Below are positions 1 through 8,342 of a stretch of DNA of 64,000 bases, piece by piece. The notes beneath the pieces were generated by a model. The model was not told the DNA's origin and did not search any database. It worked only from the letters and a program-made list of their open reading frames with translations. The stretch is from Arthrobacter psychrolactophilus (GTDB taxonomy: Bacteria > Actinomycetota > Actinomycetes > Actinomycetales > Micrococcaceae): contig NZ_QJVC01000004.1 of the NCBI RefSeq assembly GCF_003219795.1, forward strand, positions 295,384-359,383, in the 5' to 3' direction. The translations under genes and the position numbers were made by a program. The stretch's first letter is position 1. Every line of letters starts with the position of its first letter.

Positions 1-1
1 G

Positions 2-151
2 TTGCGTTCCTTCGACCCGGCCGTGGCGAATGCGGGAACAGCCCGACAGGGCATTTCCGATCCCTGGTACGGCAACGCGAAGGACTTCGAGGTCAGCTGG
101 GATCTCATCTCGGCCGCCATTCCGGGTATTTTGGCGCACGCCCGTGGCTGA
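2..151 (+). CDS. Low-molecular-weight protein-tyrosine-phosphatase, C-terminal fragment
   Basis: This is the last 49 codons of a gene that enters from the left edge. The translation contains DPWYGNAKDFE, which matches the DP(Y/W)YG segment of LMW protein-tyrosine-phosphatases; its Asp is the general acid in that family. It ends ILAHARG then TGA at 149-151. The N-terminal CX5R catalytic loop lies outside the window, so the family call rests on this tail alone. The gene overlaps the GTG start of the next gene by 8 bp, suggesting an operon. Confidence 0.75.
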   Translation: MRSFDPAVANAGTARQGISDPWYGNAKDFEVSWDLISAAIPGILAHARG

Positions 152-2237
152 TCGTCCCATCATCATCGCCGTCGACGGCCGCTCCGGCGCCGGCAAGACC
201 ACGATCGCCGTGGAACTCGCGGCCTTGTTGCGCCGCCACCGCAGCGTTTCCCTCTTCCATCTCGAGGACATTTATCCGGGCTGGGATGGCTTGGCTGGTG
301 GCGTGGAGCGTTACATCGATTCTGTATTGCGACCGCTGCATGAGGGCCAGTCGGCCACGTGGACGGCCTGGGATTGGACTGCCAAGCACGACGGCGCCTC
401 CCGCACCACCGCTGTTGCCCCCGTGGTGCTCGTGGAAGGTGTGGGTGCTTCCCATGGCCGTGCCGCCGACTTCCTCGACGCGATCATCTGGGTTGATACG
501 CCCACCCAGGCTCGGAAGGAACGGGCGCTGGCCCGCGATGGTGAGAGTTATGCACCCTTCTGGGATATTTGGGCCGAACAGGAAGACCATCTCCTCGATG
601 GCGCGTCCTCCGCTGAGCACGCCGACATCTTGATCGATGGCACCCACGGTGTGGCCGAGGCACCTGCTCATGTCCTCGATGCCTTGACCCAGCTCCCAGC
701 GATGGAACATGTTCTTGCCCCCGAGCTGGCGCGACGCCGCGGACTGGAGCTCTCCGCCGTACGCATCGATGCTCTGCCCCCAGCCGAGGAACTCTTTCAG
801 GCGTTGTATGGGGAATCCCGCACCGCCGTGTGGCTCGATAGCTCCCTGACGGAAATCAAGAAAGCCGCCACAGAAGCACCCAGCGCCGAGGCTGCCGCGC
901 GCTCCAGATTCTCCATCATGGCGGATAATTCAGGCCTCTTCGGGCAAGTTGCCCGCCACGAACAGGGCCTGACAACCGTCATCTCCGGCCAGCTCACGAC
1001 CCGGATTCGCGGCCCGTTTTTCCCGTGGCTCGATTCGGTCTGGGGCCGGAAAGCGGTTCGGGCACCACAGCATTATCCCGGCGATTTTACCCTCGGCTGG
1101 CTGGGTTACCTTGGCTACGAACTCAAGGCCGAGACCGGCGGCGCCGCAGCGCTCGGCCCGGCCGCCGTACCTGACGCCGCCCTGCTTTTTACCGGGCGCG
1201 CCGTGGTGCTGGACCACCAAGAGAACTGTCTCTATGCCTTGACGTTGAGCGGCCCGCACCTGCCCGGATCTGAGCGCGAGGCTGCAGAATTCCAGGCGGC
1301 GGTCCGCGCGGCGCACGCCACCACCCAGGCGAGCCGGGGCAGCGAAGGCACGAGTCCGGCGTCGACCATCACGGGCACACCCCCAAGGTTTACGGCTTGG
1401 GACGGCGAGCGCCGCTATAAGGACATGATCGCCGCGGCACAGGCCGAGATCCACGACGGCAATAGTTACGAGATCTGCCTGACCACCCAGCTGGAGGCGC
1501 ACACCCCGGAGCGGGTGGATGCGTGGGCGAGCTATCGGGCGCTGCGTCGGCGCAATCCCGCGCCCTTTGCCGCCTTCCTGCGCCTCGGCAAGCTAAGCGT
1601 GTGCAGCACCTCGCCCGAGCGTTTTCTGCGCATTGACACCGCCGGGCTCATGCGCGCCGAGCCCATCAAGGGCACCCGGCGCCGCGATCCTGACCCCGCC
1701 GAGGATGCCGCACTCAAGGCCGATCTCGCCACGGCCCTGAAGGATCGGGCGGAAAACATTATGATCGTCGATCTGCTGCGCAATGACCTGTCGCGTTTCG
1801 CGCTGCCGCACTCGCTCACCGTGCCGCGCCTGTGCGCGATTGAAAGCTACGCGACGGTGCATCAGATGGTCAGCACGATCGAGGCGCAGCTGGCCTCGGG
1901 CAGTTCCCGGGCGCAGGCCGTCGCCGCGGCGTTCCCGGCCGGGTCCATGACGGGCGCGCCGAAGATCAGCACCATGGCCATCCTGGACGAGCTCGAGGCG
2001 GGCCCGCGCGGCATCTATTCGGGCGCCATCGGCTATTTCTCGCTCAACGCCGCGGTGGATCTCTCCGTGGTGATTCGCACCTTGGTCTTACAGGACACGG
2101 ACGACGGCGGCACTCACCTTTCGCTGGGGATCGGCGGCGCCATCACGGCCGACTCCGAGGACGAGGCGGAGTGGCAGGAAATTCAGGCCAAGGCCTACGG
2201 CGTGCTGTCTACCTTGGGCTCAGAGTTCCCGGGCTAG
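144..2237 (+). CDS. pabB: P-loop kinase-like domain fused to aminodeoxychorismate synthase component I
   Basis: The protein (697 aa) has two parts. Residues 1 to about 190 resemble uridine/cytidylate kinase P-loop NTPases: Walker A GRSGAGKT at 12-19 and an ED-containing strand (HLEDIYPGWDG). The rest is a chorismate-binding domain with PIKGTR (507-512), the IVDLLRNDLSR motif and FPAGSMTGAPK, typical of PabB, which with a glutamine amidotransferase converts chorismate to 4-amino-4-deoxychorismate for folate. I chose GTG at 144 because it directly precedes the first kinase strand and overlaps the upstream stop; the open frame runs further 5' only because it crosses the phosphatase gene. pabC lies 2.3 kb downstream. 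What the kinase-like part does is unknown to me. PabB versus anthranilate/isochorismate synthase is decided by the PIKGTR motif and the PabC neighbour. Confidence 0.85.
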   Translation: MADRPIIIAVDGRSGAGKTTIAVELAALLRRHRSVSLFHLEDIYPGWDGLAGGVERYIDSVLRPLHEGQSATWTAWDWTAKHDGASRTTAVAPVVLVEGVGASHGRAADFLDAIIWVDTPTQARKERALARDGESYAPFWDIWAEQEDHLLDGASSAEHADILIDGTHGVAEAPAHVLDALTQLPAMEHVLAPELARRRGLELSAVRIDALPPAEELFQALYGESRTAVWLDSSLTEIKKAATEAPSAEAAARSRFSIMADNSGLFGQVARHEQGLTTVISGQLTTRIRGPFFPWLDSVWGRKAVRAPQHYPGDFTLGWLGYLGYELKAETGGAAALGPAAVPDAALLFTGRAVVLDHQENCLYALTLSGPHLPGSEREAAEFQAAVRAAHATTQASRGSEGTSPASTITGTPPRFTAWDGERRYKDMIAAAQAEIHDGNSYEICLTTQLEAHTPERVDAWASYRALRRRNPAPFAAFLRLGKLSVCSTSPERFLRIDTAGLMRAEPIKGTRRRDPDPAEDAALKADLATALKDRAENIMIVDLLRNDLSRFALPHSLTVPRLCAIESYATVHQMVSTIEAQLASGSSRAQAVAAAFPAGSMTGAPKISTMAILDELEAGPRGIYSGAIGYFSLNAAVDLSVVIRTLVLQDTDDGGTHLSLGIGGAITADSEDEAEWQEIQAKAYGVLSTLGSEFPG

Positions 2238-2258
2238 CAACATCAAATCCTCCCAGAG

Positions 2259-3737
2259 CTATTGCAGCGTGGCCGTCAGGCGAGCCACATTGTCCACATA
2301 GCGGGCGAGAACGGGCCGCTCGAGCCACTCCTCGAGTTTCAGCTCCCGTGAGATGGCACGGTAGTGGTCCTCGACGGTGTGCATCTGTTGGACCACTTCA
2401 CGGTCGATCATCATGACAGTGACTTCAAGGTTCAGAGAGAAGCTGCGCATATCCATATTGGAGGAGCCAATGATGGCCACGTCGGAATCCACCGTGAAGT
2501 GCTTGGCATGGAGCACAAAGGGCTTGGGATACAGGAAGATCCTGACCCCGGCCTTGAGGAGTGCCTCATAGTAGGAGCGCTGAGCGTGATGGACCAGGAA
2601 CTGGTCCCCCGCCTCTGACACGAACAGCTCCACCACAATGCCACGCTGGGCCGCCGTGGTGATGGCGTACAACAGCGAATCATCCGGCACAAAATAAGGG
2701 CTGGAGATCGTGATGCACTCTTCGGCCGAGTACAGCAGCGTGTTAAACAGCCGCAGATTATTCTCCGTGACAAATCCCGGCCCGCTGGGCACCACCTGGC
2801 ACAAGGAACCGCCCGCGAAGGAATCCCAGTGATCCGTGGCCAGTTGCGACGCCAAGGACTCCTCGGTTTCCGAGGACCAGTCGGTGGCAAACATGACGTT
2901 GAGGGTTCCTACGATGGGCCCCTCCAGCCGGGACATGAGTTCAACCCATTCGCGCCCGATCTTGCGGTTCTTCTTCTGCCGGTATGACGGTTCGATGAGA
3001 TTTTGGGATCCGGTGAAGCCCACCCTGCCATCCACGACAAGAATCTTGCGGTGATTGCGCAGGTCCGGTCGACGCCACTGGCCCTTGACGGGCAGCAGGG
3101 GCAACATGCGGCGCCATTGAATCTTGCTGGCCTTGAGCCGGCGAATCATATCCCGGTAACCAGGCACTCGGAGCGAGCCAATATGGTCAAAAAGCACCCG
3201 CACGCGGACGCCGCGTTCGGCCGCGGCCTCGAGCTCACGGAACAACTTGTCGGTGGAGTCATCCGAGCTCATGATGTAAAACTCCGCGTTAACGAAATTC
3301 TTGGCGCGGCTAATTTCCTCGGCCATGGCATCCAGGGACTCTTGATAGCCTTCGATGAGTTGCACGGTATTGCCACCCAGTGCGGGGAAATAGCCTAGAT
3401 TTTGGTTGAGCTCCATGGCGGACTTCACCCAGGCCGGGCCCTCATAGTCGGGCACGAGAGAGGCGACTTCCTTGGTGCCTTCCAAGATGCGCTTGTTGAC
3501 GGCGGCTTGGTTCTCCCGCCGCCGCCGCGACAGGCGGAAGTTTCCAAACATCAAAAACAAGATCAAGCCAACATAGGGCAGGAAAAAGATACATAGCAGC
3601 CAGGCCATGGCGGTCGTGGGCCGGCGATTACCGGGGATGATGCCCAGTACGGCAATCCGAATACCCATGTCGACAAGCAGCACCAGTGCCGAAAGCCAGA
3701 CACTGTTCGTTGGCAGACTAAATGCGGTCCAAACCAT
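2259..3737 (-). CDS. cls: Cardiolipin synthase (phospholipase D family)
   Basis: The 492-aa protein begins with two membrane helices (about 10-32 and 42-65), as in bacterial ClsA, followed by two PLD domains. Both HKD motifs are intact: H229-K231-D236 (HRKILVVDG) and H410-K412-D417 (HAKHFTVDS), each followed by the usual G(S/T)xN. The enzyme condenses two phosphatidylglycerols to cardiolipin and glycerol at the inner membrane face. Length matches the family. A purine-rich stretch (GAGAGGG) sits just before ATG 3737. It converges on pabB with 21 bp between stops and no obvious terminator hairpin there. The gene stands alone. Confidence 0.9.
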   Translation of the reverse strand: MVWTAFSLPTNSVWLSALVLLVDMGIRIAVLGIIPGNRRPTTAMAWLLCIFFLPYVGLILFLMFGNFRLSRRRRENQAAVNKRILEGTKEVASLVPDYEGPAWVKSAMELNQNLGYFPALGGNTVQLIEGYQESLDAMAEEISRAKNFVNAEFYIMSSDDSTDKLFRELEAAAERGVRVRVLFDHIGSLRVPGYRDMIRRLKASKIQWRRMLPLLPVKGQWRRPDLRNHRKILVVDGRVGFTGSQNLIEPSYRQKKNRKIGREWVELMSRLEGPIVGTLNVMFATDWSSETEESLASQLATDHWDSFAGGSLCQVVPSGPGFVTENNLRLFNTLLYSAEECITISSPYFVPDDSLLYAITTAAQRGIVVELFVSEAGDQFLVHHAQRSYYEALLKAGVRIFLYPKPFVLHAKHFTVDSDVAIIGSSNMDMRSFSLNLEVTVMMIDREVVQQMHTVEDHYRAISRELKLEEWLERPVLARYVDNVARLTATLQ

Positions 3738-3876
3738 CTAGCCCTCTCTTATCATCGATTCGGCTGCCTTCTGGTCATGGCCCCCGCAATTGAGAACAGC
3801 CTATCGGCAATCACGCTGCACCAAGCGACATCACGGCAAAGCCTGTCACACACCGCACCGGACAGCCTCATCCGGT

Positions 3877-3882
3877 TAGGCT
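3877..3882 (+). promoter_or_regulatory. Possible -10 element upstream of the HdeD-family gene
   Basis: TAGGCT matches the actinobacterial TANNNT -10 consensus and lies 38 bp before the ATG at 3921. The same hexamer recurs before two other genes here (13839 and 40848). I see no convincing -35 hexamer at 16-18 bp, so this is a weak call. Confidence 0.3.
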
Positions 3883-3920
3883 GAGCATAATTTCCGGTTC
3901 TACCGCTAAGGACGCCCGCC

Positions 3921-4523
3921 ATGAATAGCCCGCACGTCACTATCGATACCTTATCTATCGAACCCAACTCACTCACCGAGCAGGCCATCACGGGTTTGCG
4001 CATCGCCTTTGCCATCAGCGCCGTCGCAGCCCTCGGGCTTGGTATTATCTTGCTTTTCTGGCCCACCAAGACTCTGGCCGTGGTCGCCGTGTTCCTCGGC
4101 ATTAACTTCCTCATCACGGGCGCCGTCAAGATGGGCGTAGGCATCTTCAGCCACAGCCTCTCCGCGGGCACCCGCATCCTCGACGTCCTCCTGGGCCTGC
4201 TCGTCTTGATTGCTGGCATCATCACGGTGCGCAACTCCTCGGCAACGGGCGAGCTGTTGTTGATCTTCACGGTCATCATGATCGGCATCGGCTGGATCAT
4301 TGAAGGTGTCATCGCCATGGTCGAGGCCGGCAAGAGCAACAGCCGTCTCTGGGCGACCATCTTCGGCATCGTGAGCATCATCGCCGGTGTTATGGTGCTG
4401 GCGGTTCCCGGCTGGACGGCCGCCTGGTTGCTGCTCATCACGGCCATCACGCTGATCATTTTGGGTGTCGTCGGCCTCGTGCGGGCGTTGACCTTTGGCA
4501 AGGAGCCACATGTAGGGCGCTAA
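3921..4523 (+). CDS. HdeD/DUF308-family integral membrane protein
   Basis: The 200-aa protein is almost wholly hydrophobic, with about six predicted helices in pairs (LGIILLFWPTKTLAVVAVFLGI, LLGLLVLIAGIITV, IAGVMVLAVPGWTAAWLLLIT). The internally repeated pattern of G-rich helix, WP or PGW turn, helix is that of the HdeD/DUF308 family, named for acid resistance in enterobacteria but of unknown job in actinobacteria. It is divergent from cls across 183 bp. Its stop is 10 bp before pabC, but pabC appears to have its own promoter (see 4521-4526). Confidence 0.75.
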   Translation: MNSPHVTIDTLSIEPNSLTEQAITGLRIAFAISAVAALGLGIILLFWPTKTLAVVAVFLGINFLITGAVKMGVGIFSHSLSAGTRILDVLLGLLVLIAGIITVRNSSATGELLLIFTVIMIGIGWIIEGVIAMVEAGKSNSRLWATIFGIVSIIAGVMVLAVPGWTAAWLLLITAITLIILGVVGLVRALTFGKEPHVGR

Positions 4524-4526
4524 GCT
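4521..4526 (+). promoter_or_regulatory. Candidate leaderless -10 for pabC
   Basis: TAAGCT is followed by exactly 7 nt (CTATCGC) and then the pabC ATG; its first three bases are also the stop codon of the upstream gene. No Shine-Dalgarno is visible. This fits the TANNNT-N6/7-start pattern seen at eight other genes in the window. Confidence 0.45.
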
Positions 4527-4533
4527 CTATCGC

Positions 4534-5457
4534 ATGACAGTTTTGGTTTTCTTGGATCCCGCCCACCCCGCAGGCCGATTGGTCGATGCTGCCACCCCGA
4601 GCCTTCTGGCCACGGACCAAGGTGTCACGCGGGGGGACGGGATTTTTGAGTCTCTGCTCGCGGTCGACGGCACCCCGCGCAAGATCCAGGCCCACCTCGA
4701 GCGGCTCGCCGGTTCGGCCCGGACCATGGACCTCGTCATCCCCGCTGCCGAGCTCTGGCAGGCGGCTATTACGACGGCGGTCACCGCCTTCTCGGCAAGC
4801 GTTGCGCTGGCTTCGGCACCAGCAGCAGACGCCCCTGCCCAATGTGTGGTCAAGCTCGTGGTGACCCGCGGCCCCGAGGGCGCCAATACCCCCACGGCGT
4901 GGGTGCAGGTTTCGGCCATTTCGCCGGCGTTAGCCGAACAACGTGCCAAGGGCTTGGACGTCCTCTTGCTCGAGCGTGGTTATGACAGTGGCATCTCGGC
5001 CCGCGCACCCTGGCTGCTGCTGGGCGCCAAGACGCTTTCCTACGCCGTCAATATGGCGGCACTGCGTCACGCCCATGAGCAAGGTGCCGATGACGTGATC
5101 TTCACGAGCGGTGACGATCTCGTGCTGGAAGGACCCACCTCGTCCGTGCTGTTGGCGCATATTTCCGACGACTCAGGCGTTCCCGTGAAGCGACTTATCA
5201 CACCGCATCTGGACACCGGCATCTTGCCCGGCACCACGCAGGGCGCCTTGTTCGCGGCAGCCAAGGAGGCCGGTTGGGAGCTGGGCTACGGCCCCGTGAC
5301 GCCAGCGGATCTGCTGGATGCCGACGCGGTGTGGTTGATTTCGAGTCTGCGACTACTGGCCCCCGTCAACACGATCGACGGCAAGGAAATTGGCACGGCA
5401 GCCATCCGTGCCGAACTCAGTGAAGAGCTCAGCGCACTTCTAGCAACGACGCTGTAG
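4534..5457 (+). CDS. pabC: 4-amino-4-deoxychorismate lyase (class IV aminotransferase fold)
   Basis: This 307-aa protein is a fold-type IV PLP enzyme. The N-terminal block RGDGIFES, a PLP lysine K166 in GAKTLSYAVNMAAL and the conserved Glu in LVLEGPTSSV (E199) are all present. PabC removes pyruvate from 4-amino-4-deoxychorismate to give p-aminobenzoate. The family also contains branched-chain and D-amino-acid aminotransferases; PabC is preferred because a pabB gene lies nearby. The start ATG 4534 has no Shine-Dalgarno but is preceded by TAAGCT and 7 nt, so it may be leaderless. The 3' end overlaps the opposite-strand membrane protein gene by 29 bp. Confidence 0.8.
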   Translation: MTVLVFLDPAHPAGRLVDAATPSLLATDQGVTRGDGIFESLLAVDGTPRKIQAHLERLAGSARTMDLVIPAAELWQAAITTAVTAFSASVALASAPAADAPAQCVVKLVVTRGPEGANTPTAWVQVSAISPALAEQRAKGLDVLLLERGYDSGISARAPWLLLGAKTLSYAVNMAALRHAHEQGADDVIFTSGDDLVLEGPTSSVLLAHISDDSGVPVKRLITPHLDTGILPGTTQGALFAAAKEAGWELGYGPVTPADLLDADAVWLISSLRLLAPVNTIDGKEIGTAAIRAELSEELSALLATTL

Positions 5458-6070
5458 GGATCAGCGGGCGGAACTTATTCGCCAACCAGAACAGCACGGC
5501 GCTGGTCACGACGAAGGCGACGGCAACGATGACACAGGTGATCGCGACAGGGCCGTAGCCACCGGAACTCGGGTTCAGGAACGGGTAGGCATACCATCCG
5601 ATGGCCGCGCCGCGAATCAGCGAATACGCCAGATACACCAGCGGGAACAGCAGGGCGAGCCACAATGTACGCAGTGCAATGAGGTGGCGCGGGGATTGGA
5701 TCAGCCAGTCGGCCACGATCACGACGGGCATGACGTAGTGCAGCCAGGTATTGATCCAGGGCAGCAGCGAGCCCAGATCCACATCACGCAGCAGGGCCTG
5801 AAAAACGATGCCCACGAGCGCCATGCAGACCACGGAGATGCCTCGCAAGAGTTGCCACGACGGCCCTAAGGTCTTCCCTTGCCATGTCAAAATCGACTCC
5901 ACAAGCAGCACCACGGCGGCAAAGATATTGGAGAGATTCGTGAAGTAGCTAAAGAAGTTCAGCACCGAAAAGCCGTTGCTGATGTGGATCCCCAGTTGGG
6001 TTCCCACGGCAATAAGGGTTACGGCTCCGAACAGGAAACGGGCTGCGGCAAAGATGCGCGTGGTGGTCAT
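5429..6070 (-). CDS. Pr6Pr-family integral membrane protein
   Basis: This 213-aa protein has about six membrane helices (RFLFGAVTLIAVGTQLGI, FFSYFTNLSNIFAAVVLLVESIL, GISVVCMALVGIVFQALL, LHYVMPVVIVADWLI, LWLALLFPLVYLAYSLIRG, VIVAVAFVVTSAVLFWLA). The NFFSYFTNLSN segment and the overall pattern match actinobacterial Pr6Pr/FAR-17a-like proteins; the function is not established. ATG 6070 is chosen because the 21 residues upstream in the frame are not hydrophobic and lack family features; GTG 6133 is the alternative. The gene sits alone, converging on pabC. Confidence 0.65.
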   Translation of the reverse strand: MTTTRIFAAARFLFGAVTLIAVGTQLGIHISNGFSVLNFFSYFTNLSNIFAAVVLLVESILTWQGKTLGPSWQLLRGISVVCMALVGIVFQALLRDVDLGSLLPWINTWLHYVMPVVIVADWLIQSPRHLIALRTLWLALLFPLVYLAYSLIRGAAIGWYAYPFLNPSSGGYGPVAITCVIVAVAFVVTSAVLFWLANKFRPLIPTASLLEVR

Positions 6071-6180
6071 GGCAATATCTTGCCAGTTGCGCGGAGCACC
6101 TGTATACAAACCTGCCGTCATGTTGCGCCACACATGAAATGTTTTTATCCCTCACCCCGAAGGTATGTGTTACTTTCAAG

Positions 6181-6300
6181 GTGAGTAATGAGTGCCAGTA
6201 TCAAGCCCTGACTTGCTGGCCGGCAACCCTCTTTTCGGCGGGGTGCCTCAGGTGACTACTCGGCAAACCCAGCAACCAACGGCGGGTGTTTGCAAGCGTG
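6181..6300 (+). ncRNA. SAM riboswitch, SAM-IV type
   Basis: The stretch carries the conserved SAM-binding core: ATGAGTGCCAG, an AAGC...GCTTGCTGGCCGGCAACC segment, GGGGTGCCTC and GGTGACTAC. The outer stem is GAGTA (6183-6187) with TACTC (6257-6261). A further helix-forming tract (GCAAACCC ... GGGTGTTTGC) follows, as expected for the 3' pseudoknot region of SAM-IV. It lies 90-200 nt upstream of a sulfur operon ending in metZ. Known SAM-I/IV riboswitches lower expression when S-adenosylmethionine is plentiful. The 3' boundary is approximate. I see no clear intrinsic terminator after it, so control may be at translation of the first gene. Confidence 0.88.
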
Positions 6301-6389
6301 AACCCTCCAGCAGCGTCAGAAGTATCGCTTTATGCGCCGCAGCCACCTCCCGCTTGCATCTGTCAGCCACATGCAATGAGGAGAGACCC

Positions 6390-6650
6390 ATGTCTGCGAA
6401 CGAAGCACCCCTGGCGTACCGCCTAATCACCGGCCCCGACGACCGCACTTTTTGTGAGCGCATCTCGGCAGCTCTCGCCGATGGCTATGTCCTCCACGGC
6501 GGACCCGCCGTGACCTTCAACGGCAGCGACGTCATTTGCGCCCAGGCCGTCATCCTCCCGCAGACCGTCGCCAGCAGCGATGTCGCCGTGGCCAACGCCC
6601 TCGACGACCTTGATTCCGAGCTGGACTTTGACGGCGAAGGCATCGCATGA
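6390..6650 (+). CDS. DUF1737-like small protein, first gene of SAM-controlled operon
   Basis: This 86-aa soluble protein (YRLITGPDDRTFCERISAAL, then GYVLHGGPAVTFNG) looks like the DUF1737 family, short proteins built on a single alpha/beta motif and of unknown function. The start ATG 6390 has a purine-rich Shine-Dalgarno (GAGGAGAG, 6378-6385). Its TGA overlaps the ATG of the rhodanese gene (ATGA), so the two are translationally coupled. Position just after the SAM riboswitch suggests a role linked to sulfur or methionine supply, which is inference only. Confidence 0.7.
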   Translation: MSANEAPLAYRLITGPDDRTFCERISAALADGYVLHGGPAVTFNGSDVICAQAVILPQTVASSDVAVANALDDLDSELDFDGEGIA

Positions 6651-7039
6651 GCTACGCCGGAGATCTCGCACCCACGACAGCTTGGGAGCACGTAGCGGCC
6701 GGGGCTGTGCTGCTCGACGTCCGCACGGATGGCGAATGGACCCACATCGGCGTCCCCGATACCTCCTCGCTCAAGACCGAGCCCGTCTTTATCCAGTGGA
6801 ATCTGGCCACGGGCCGCAACAACCCCGAGTTCCTCAGTGAACTGCAGGCCCAGGTCCCCACCGACAAGCCGCTCATCGTCTTGTGTCGCTCGGGCGCACG
6901 CTCCATCGCCGCCGCCGAGGCTGCCACGGCCGCCGGATACACGGCCTATAACGTCCTCGAAGGCTTTGAAGGCGAACCCGATCGCTACGGCGACAGGGTG
7001 GTCAACGGCTGGAAGAACCGAAAACTGCCCTGGCGCTAG
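6647..7039 (+). CDS. Rhodanese-domain sulfurtransferase
   Basis: This 130-aa single rhodanese domain has the active-site loop CRSGARS (LIVLCRSGARSI), with the persulfide-forming Cys followed by the basic loop, and the N-terminal LLDVRTDGEW motif. Such proteins move sulfane sulfur to acceptors. It lies between a DUF1737 protein and metZ, all under one SAM riboswitch; the same rhodanese-metZ pairing is known in mycobacteria (Rv0390-Rv0391). It overlaps the previous gene by 4 bp and leaves 91 bp before the metZ start. Confidence 0.88.
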   Translation: MSYAGDLAPTTAWEHVAAGAVLLDVRTDGEWTHIGVPDTSSLKTEPVFIQWNLATGRNNPEFLSELQAQVPTDKPLIVLCRSGARSIAAAEAATAAGYTAYNVLEGFEGEPDRYGDRVVNGWKNRKLPWR

Positions 7040-7130
7040 CCCCAGCCACCACCCAAGGCGAGCCCAAGCACATCAATAGTTGTGCCGCCGTCGTACTCCA
7101 TCAGCATCAGCAAAAGCCAAGGAACAGCAA

Positions 7131-8342
7131 TTGAGCAACTTTAACGAGCACGCCGCCACGTGGGCCGAAGACACCGCGGCGGTGCGCGGCGGGCTGGACC
7201 GGACCAACTTTCAGGAAACATCCGAGGCGTTATTTTTGAACTCGGGCTTTGTCTACGAGTCAGCCGAAGCCGCCGAGCAGGCGTTCACGGGCGAGGTAGA
7301 CCGCTTCGTGTACTCACGCTACGGCAACCCGTCGGTGGCGACCTTCCAGGAACGGCTGCGATTGCTCGAGGGCAAGGAGGCGTGCTTTGCGACGGCGTCG
7401 GGCATGTCCGCCGTCTTCACCGCGTTGGGCGCATTGTTGGCCGCGGGCGATCGAGTGGTTGCCGCGCGCTCACTCTTTGGCTCCTGCTTTGTGATTCTGA
7501 ACGAACTCTTGCCGCGCTGGGGCGTCGAGACCGTGTTCGTCGACGGGCCGGACCTTGAGCAATGGCGTGAGGCGCTTTCGGTGCCCACCACCGCCGTGTT
7601 CTTTGAATCGCCCTCGAATCCCATGCAGGAAATCGTGGATGTGCAGGCCGTGTGCGATCTGGCGCATGCGGCCGGCGCCCAGGTTGTGGCCGACAATGTC
7701 TTCGCGACACCGCTGCTGCAACGTTGTGGCGATTTCGGTGCGGACATCGTGGTGTACTCGGGCACCAAGCACATCGACGGGCAGGGCCGAGTGCTGGGCG
7801 GCGCCATTCTCGGCACCAAGGAATTCATCGACGGACCCGTCAAGAACCTCATGCGCCACACCGGCCCGGCCCTCTCGGCCTTCAACGCCTGGGTACTGAC
7901 GAAGGGTTTGGAGACCATGAATCTGCGCGTGACGCACTCCTGCACGAATGCGTTGGCGCTGGGCGAATTCCTGGAGGCACAGTCGCAGATCAGCCGCGTG
8001 CTGTATCCCCATCTGCCGTCACACCCCCAGTATGAGCTGGCGAAGAAGCAGATGAAGGCCGGCGGTACGGTATTGACGTTTGAGTTGGCCGAGCCTGCCA
8101 AGGGAACCACAAAAGACGCGGCGTTTGCGCTGCTCAACGCCTTGCAAATCATCGATATTTCCAACAACCTAGGCGATGCGAAGTCCCTCATCACGCACCC
8201 CGCCACGACGACGCACCGCGCCATGGGCCCGGAGGCACGCGCGGCGATTGGGCTCTCCGATGGTTTCCTGCGCTTGTCCGTGGGCCTCGAGGATGTCAAT
8301 GACCTCAAGGCCGATCTGGCGCAGGCGCTGGCCGCTATTTAG
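7131..8342 (+). CDS. metZ: O-succinylhomoserine sulfhydrylase
   Basis: The 403-aa protein is a Cys/Met-metabolism PLP enzyme. The SRYGNPSV block, the ATASGMSAV segment and the PLP lysine K213 in YSGTKHIDGQGRVLGG are present; this last motif with HIDGQGR is typical of MetZ rather than cystathionine gamma-synthase. It makes homocysteine from O-succinylhomoserine (or the acetyl ester) and sulfide. I chose TTG 7131 because AAGGAA (7119-7124) lies 6 bp before it; a TTG at 7080 in the same frame is the alternative but adds 17 low-complexity residues. It is the last gene of the SAM-riboswitch operon. Confidence 0.88.
   Translation: MSNFNEHAATWAEDTAAVRGGLDRTNFQETSEALFLNSGFVYESAEAAEQAFTGEVDRFVYSRYGNPSVATFQERLRLLEGKEACFATASGMSAVFTALGALLAAGDRVVAARSLFGSCFVILNELLPRWGVETVFVDGPDLEQWREALSVPTTAVFFESPSNPMQEIVDVQAVCDLAHAAGAQVVADNVFATPLLQRCGDFGADIVVYSGTKHIDGQGRVLGGAILGTKEFIDGPVKNLMRHTGPALSAFNAWVLTKGLETMNLRVTHSCTNALALGEFLEAQSQISRVLYPHLPSHPQYELAKKQMKAGGTVLTFELAEPAKGTTKDAAFALLNALQIIDISNNLGDAKSLITHPATTTHRAMGPEARAAIGLSDGFLRLSVGLEDVNDLKADLAQALAAI

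Noticed and set aside
3752-4501. 249-aa open frame antisense to the HdeD-family gene
   Set aside because: Composition (Met/Pro/Arg-rich, no recognisable domain) is typical of a shadow frame in GC-rich DNA; the plus-strand membrane protein explains the region.
7319-8308. 329-aa antisense frame across metZ
   Set aside because: It mirrors metZ codons in the complementary frame and has no domain features.
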